From positions 124,001 to 188,000 of the forward strand of contig CAIYPF010000030.1 of the NCBI GenBank assembly GCA_903928015.1: a stretch of 64,000 nucleotides of DNA, read 5' to 3'. The notes beneath the pieces are model-generated. The model searched no databases and was not told the DNA's origin. It saw nothing but the letters and a program-made list of their open reading frames with translations. Source of the stretch: an uncultured Gammaproteobacteria bacterium. GTDB lineage: Bacteria; Pseudomonadota; Gammaproteobacteria; Pseudomonadales; UBA5518. A program made the translations under genes and the position numbers. Positions 60,301 to 64,000 of this stretch are shown one piece after another; positions within the stretch are counted from its first letter, which is position 1, and every line of letters starts with the position of its first letter.

Positions 60301-60565
60301 CGCCGCCCTCGCGGGCCGTGGCGTAGATGTGGTCCACACCGCTCACGGTGTTGATCACGTTCTCGATGGGGCGCACCACGTCGTTTTCCACCGCATCGGG
60401 GGACGCGCCGGGGTACTCGAGCATCACCGAGACCATGGGCGGCGTGATGTCGGGCATCTGCTCCACGGGCAGGCGCACGTAGGCGAAGATGCCGAGCACC
60501 AGGATGGCCACCATGACCATGGTGGCGAAGACGGGCTGGCGGATGCTGGTGCGGGTGATCCACAT
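57338..60565 (-). CDS. RND multidrug efflux pump, inner membrane subunit (HAE1/AcrB-like)
   Basis: A 1075-residue proton-driven exporter. The N-terminus (RTSIRQPVFATMVMVAILVLG) is the first helix; two large periplasmic domains follow TM1 and TM7; the proton-relay pair Asp410-Asp411 is in GLLIDDAIVVREN on TM4; the C-terminal helices end at YLHAFSLRSRR. Segments PVEQMPDITPPMVSV and YPGASPDAVEN are classic for the family. It exports hydrophobic compounds together with the adaptor encoded just upstream (21 bases apart). No outer membrane channel gene (TolC/OprM) is present. The GH5 gene follows after 7 bases. Confidence 0.95.
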   Translation of the reverse strand: MWITRTSIRQPVFATMVMVAILVLGIFAYVRLPVEQMPDITPPMVSVMLEYPGASPDAVENDVVRPIENVINTVSGVDHIYATAREGGGYMWVEFRMSADPVVATQEIRDKIADIMPTFPREVRAPRVTRSMEDDNQQPIVDLAIYSSERPLREISNIAEQVIVKRLQTAPGVGNVALSGGVPRQIQVMLKPEQMRSYGVGVDEVVAAIQSANRDLPAGNIKVGDAEQMVRVEGRIHNPRDFGRIIVTTRGSAVYLQQGGLPVHLDQIAEIIDGEAEPESLSRIDGKPAVGLSVFKVQGSNVVEIGDGVQKAVTELQARLPADIHIVTVQSNADFVKASLNGVKETILEGAVLTVLIVFLFLHSWRSTVITGLTLPISVIATFIAVHAFGFTLNMITLMALSLCIGLLIDDAIVVRENIVRHLGMGKNHADSARDGTEEIGLAVTATTFAIVAVFVPVAFMDGMIGRYFFQFGITITVAVLVSLFVSFTLDPMLSSVWHDPVEKRFARMPRLRRLMDGVESGVDSLHHVYGRALEWSLREQRRRVYLPIFGIVRAVARRDWRELGTISNRGMVLWSAAGIFVSSLMILPFIGTEFFPEGDQSFLSLRLEMPIGSSLQYTDSKTSQVEKALDEIPEVELVAAEIGTFEGRNHARLNVRLVPPEARSRSQLEIERVVRARIQRIAGVKLQVGWNDAIAVSILGPDQERLTAIASELMKKVARIPGVADLNSSEQGTNPTVAVRVDRELANDLGLDVERIGRALRVLVGGDKISHWLAPDGQNYDVVVRLPPESRRETSDLGGLYLASGRLDPEGLPVLVPLRQVAELVQTTSPPQLKRLDLQRRVTLYMRADGRASGDVGKDVQKLVAETQLPRGYRFSMGGSQEQLNETFMETLAAMGLAIIFIYLILASQFASFVQPVAIMASLPLSFVGAFLALLVTGTTLNMLSMIGMILLMGLVTKNAILLVDFANQGMREGMGLRKALMEAGQIRLRPILMTTLAMIFGMLPMAIGGGSGGSINAPMARAVIGGVITSTLLTLVVVPVLYTYLHAFSLRSRRWFAAGAPVAPEPPRSPVTE

Positions 60566-60586
60566 GGGGGCGCTGCTCCGCAGGTC

Positions 60587-61747
60587 TCAGTTCACGGGGC
60601 CGGCAGGGCCGGAGTCCGGCAGTTGCACCGGCGTCCCCGGATCGAGGGAGCCGATGCGCACCGCAAGCAGTGTCTCACCCTCGGAAAGCCCCGAGCGGAT
60701 TTCCACCAGCCGATCCTGCGTGGCCACCAGGCCGAGCGTGACCGGACGGCGCTGAACGCGACCATCCTCGATCACCATCACATAATCCAGGCCCGCCTCG
60801 TTCAATACCGCCGTGGCAGGTACGGCCAGCACCGGCTCGCTCTGCTCGATCAACAAGGCGCCCTGGGCGAACATGCCGTCGCGCAGGCGGGCGTCGACGT
60901 TGTCCATGGAGAGGTAAAGCAGCACGAGGCGCGAGCCCTGTTCCGCGCTGGGGTTGATGCGATCAAGCGTGGCGCCGAAGTCCTCGGAGCCGTAGCCGTC
61001 AACACGCAGGCTGGCGCGCTGGCCGGCGCGCACGGAGGGGATCTCGGCTGCGGGCGCGGCGGCCTGCAACTCCATGTGCGAGAGATCCACCAGCTCGAAG
61101 AGCGGGGTGTCGGTAGAGACCTTGCCACCGGGGTGCTGGAATCGCCGCGCCACCACCGCATCGAAGGGCGCGCGGACAAGCGCGTCCTCGAGGCCGATCT
61201 CGGTGAGCCTCAGTTGCGCCACCGAGAGCTTCTGCGCCGCGATCGCGGCATCGAACAGGCTCTTGCGGGTATCGAGTTCGTTCTGGGCGAGGACCTTTTT
61301 GGCGAAGAGCCGCTGGCTGTTCTCGAAGTTGAGACGTGCGATCTCGAGATCCGCGGAGGACTTGTCGCGCGCGGCCCTTGCGCTGGCCACCTGTGCCTCG
61401 AGGCTGCGCGTATCGATGCGCGCCAGGATGTCACCGGTCCGCACGCGTTCGCCCTCGCGCACGCGGACTTCCAGGACCTCCCCCGGCACGCGCGAGCGGA
61501 CGGTGGTCTTCAGCATGGACGTGACGGTGCCTGACACCGGAAGACGACGGACCAGCACACGCCGAATGGCGGTGGTCACCTCTGCTGGCGCGAGTTCCAT
61601 GGGGGCCTGCGCAGCGGCCGCATCCGGGGCAACGGGAGCGGTCGTCGATCGGGTGTGATACCACCAGGCCGCAACACCTATCGCCAGGGCAGCCGTGAGG
61701 ATCACGGCGACGCGACGGGATGCTGCCGGCCGATTGCCGGAACTCAT
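60587..61747 (-). CDS. RND efflux periplasmic adaptor (membrane fusion protein)
   Basis: A 386-residue adaptor with an N-terminal membrane anchor (VAVILTAALAIGVAAWWY, residues about 13-30), a lipoyl half-domain (TTVRSRVPGEVLEVRVREG), an alpha-hairpin (about 110-170, heptad-like; DKSSADLEIARLNFENSQRLF), the second lipoyl half and a beta-barrel (PASAEQGSRLVLLYLSMDN-like region). It links the RND pump to an outer membrane channel. It is the first gene of the pump-GH5 unit, 176 bases after the end of the SDR gene on the same strand. Confidence 0.92.
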   Translation of the reverse strand: MSSGNRPAASRRVAVILTAALAIGVAAWWYHTRSTTAPVAPDAAAAQAPMELAPAEVTTAIRRVLVRRLPVSGTVTSMLKTTVRSRVPGEVLEVRVREGERVRTGDILARIDTRSLEAQVASARAARDKSSADLEIARLNFENSQRLFAKKVLAQNELDTRKSLFDAAIAAQKLSVAQLRLTEIGLEDALVRAPFDAVVARRFQHPGGKVSTDTPLFELVDLSHMELQAAAPAAEIPSVRAGQRASLRVDGYGSEDFGATLDRINPSAEQGSRLVLLYLSMDNVDARLRDGMFAQGALLIEQSEPVLAVPATAVLNEAGLDYVMVIEDGRVQRRPVTLGLVATQDRLVEIRSGLSEGETLLAVRIGSLDPGTPVQLPDSGPAGPVN

Positions 61748-61923
61748 GGGTGTCTTCCTTGCTGCAACTGAGGCGGCGAAGCCCCTTCTAAGGGACTTTG
61801 ACGCGGCACGGCGGCTTACGGATTCAAACCGCCGCGCGGATCAACGCCTCGATGGGCCCCATTGTGCCCCAAGGCTGCACAGGCACCGAGCACGATGCCT
61901 GTGCACTCTGGCGCAAAGCAGGC

Positions 61924-62829
61924 TCAAGCGCCCGGGATGATGGCGAAGCCGTCGACGATGGGCCGCAGGCCCTCGAAGTGCGGCCCGAGGGCCGCGTCGA
62001 GCTGATCCACGCTCCAGCGTCCTTCGGTCTCGAAGACCTGACCGAGACGCGGCCCGTCGACCACCGTGACCTGGTTGCCCCAGACCACGAAGACATAGCC
62101 GGAGATACGGGCCGAGCGCGGACTTGCGAGATACCCGACGAAGGGACCGACGTGTCCGGGGTCGAACTGGTCGAAGCCGCTCTCGGGCTTCTGGAACAGC
62201 ACCGCGGTGCCACCCTGCATGGTCATGTCGGTGCGGGCACGCGGCATGATGACGTTGGCAGTGACGCCGTACTTGATGAGCGCCTGCGCCGCGCCCATGG
62301 TCATGGCAACGATACCGGCCTTGGCAGCCGCGTAATTGGGTTGGCCCACGGAGCCGTAGAGAAAGGCCTCCGACGAGGTGCTGACGAGACGGCCGTAGAC
62401 CTGACCGCCCGTTGTCTTGGCCCGCTCGCGCCAGTACGCCGCGGCATGGCGCATGTTCACGAAATGTCCCTTCAGGTGTACCCGCACCACCGTGTCGAAC
62501 TCGTCCTCGGTCATGGTGAAGATCATCTTGTCGCGGCAGAAGCCCGCGTTGTTCACCACGATGTTGACGTCGCCCCAGGTGTCTATGGCCGTCTTGAAGA
62601 GCGCCTCGGAATCGTTCCAGTCGGCGCAGTCACCGTAAACGGTGATCGCTTCGCCGCCGAAGGCACGGATCTCCTCTGCCGCACTCTCTGCGGCCTCGCG
62701 GGCTTCCGGGCGACCGATCTCGTTGATGACGACGCGTGCGCCCATGCGCGCGAGTTCGATGGCCTCGATACGGCCGAGACCGCGGCCCGCACCCGTGACG
62801 ATCGCTACCTTGCCTTCCAGTTCGGCCAT
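61924..62829 (-). CDS. Short-chain dehydrogenase/reductase, steroid/beta-oxidation type
   Basis: A 301-residue NAD(P)-dependent SDR. The nucleotide site is TGAGRGLGR (12-20), followed by NNAG (93-96), catalytic Ser152/Ser153 (STSSEAF), and Tyr166-x3-Lys170 (YAAAK). The long form with a C-terminal extension of about 50 residues (SGYVFVVWGNQVTVVDGPRLGQ) resembles the hydroxyacyl-CoA dehydrogenases of peroxisomal MFE type and actinobacterial ChsB1-like proteins, which act in side-chain beta-oxidation. ATG 62829 lies 2 bases after the thiolase stop, which couples the pair. The substrate is inferred from the context only. Confidence 0.85.
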   Translation of the reverse strand: MAELEGKVAIVTGAGRGLGRIEAIELARMGARVVINEIGRPEAREAAESAAEEIRAFGGEAITVYGDCADWNDSEALFKTAIDTWGDVNIVVNNAGFCRDKMIFTMTEDEFDTVVRVHLKGHFVNMRHAAAYWRERAKTTGGQVYGRLVSTSSEAFLYGSVGQPNYAAAKAGIVAMTMGAAQALIKYGVTANVIMPRARTDMTMQGGTAVLFQKPESGFDQFDPGHVGPFVGYLASPRSARISGYVFVVWGNQVTVVDGPRLGQVFETEGRWSVDQLDAALGPHFEGLRPIVDGFAIIPGA

Positions 62830-62831
62830 GC

Positions 62832-64000
<1,169 letters not shown>

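Noticed and set aside
57095-61534. A 1479-codon open frame opposite the RND pump and adaptor
   Set aside because: The minus-strand RND and adaptor proteins match their families end to end; the plus-strand translation is His/Arg/Gln-rich nonsense typical of antisense in GC-rich DNA.
61809-61834. A hairpin with a T-loop-like sequence (possible tRNA remnant or attachment site)
   Set aside because: CGGCGG/CCGCCG pair around a 14-base loop, but no acceptor, D or anticodon arm can be drawn and no integrase is nearby.

Overview
The window is GC-rich and packed with coding sequence (about 44 protein genes; the longest gap between genes is about 240 bases, at 5820-6059). Gene content (alr, maeB, cysH, yaeQ, the SOS-linked PA0069-type radical SAM protein, RND pump, GacS/BarA-style kinases) points to a gammaproteobacterium. 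The enzymes at both edges point to aerobic steroid or polycyclic catabolism. I cannot name a genus. I see no rRNA, tRNA, CRISPR array, insertion sequence or phage gene.

Layout. 1-2887: the 3' end of a KshA-like Rieske oxygenase, an extradiol dioxygenase (HsaC/TesB type), an HsaA-type flavin monooxygenase and a PPOX flavin protein, all on +. 2918-7952: cysH (-), an MFS transporter (+), a PhoH-like ATPase (-) and a D-aminoacylase-type amidohydrolase (+). 7988-16894 (-): one giant 2968-residue RTX protein made almost wholly of repeats. 17087-24259: two stand-alone molybdopterin enzymes, a GNAT enzyme and a PQQ/heme alcohol dehydrogenase. 24328-31355: a membrane hybrid histidine kinase, a radical SAM gene behind a LexA box, alr, a small DUF2892 protein and a secreted amidohydrolase. 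31528-36223: maeB, a GNAT, a GFA-type zinc protein and a Rieske oxygenase. 36355-38650 (-): a photoactive yellow protein gene four bases ahead of a soluble PAS-PAS hybrid kinase. 38717-44244: a methyltransferase, an LLM oxidoreductase, an esterase, a third molybdopterin enzyme and an HDOD protein. 44353-52975 (+): a tightly coupled run of GNAT, YaeQ, two acyl-CoA dehydrogenases, a Tat amidase, a lysoplasmalogenase-like protein, a HisN-type phosphatase, a MATE pump and a PphA-type phosphatase. 52956-61747: an ANK/MOP-type membrane protein, an SbmA/YddA-type ABC protein with a decayed ATPase, a GH5 glucanase, and an RND pump with its adaptor. 61924-64000 (-): an SDR and a thiolase that runs off the window.

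How they fit. KshA, HsaC and HsaA would open and cleave steroid rings A/B; the paired acyl-CoA dehydrogenases, SDR and thiolase are of the kinds used for beta-oxidation of steroid side chains or ring remnants. The esterase, amidases, LLM/PPOX flavoproteins and three molybdopterin enzymes suit a broad oxidative catabolism of hydrophobic compounds, and the pumps suit tolerance of them. The most striking local system is the PYP plus hybrid-kinase pair, a candidate blue-light two-component pathway. No gene with a recognisable DNA-binding output domain was found in the window, so local control is not explained by local regulators.
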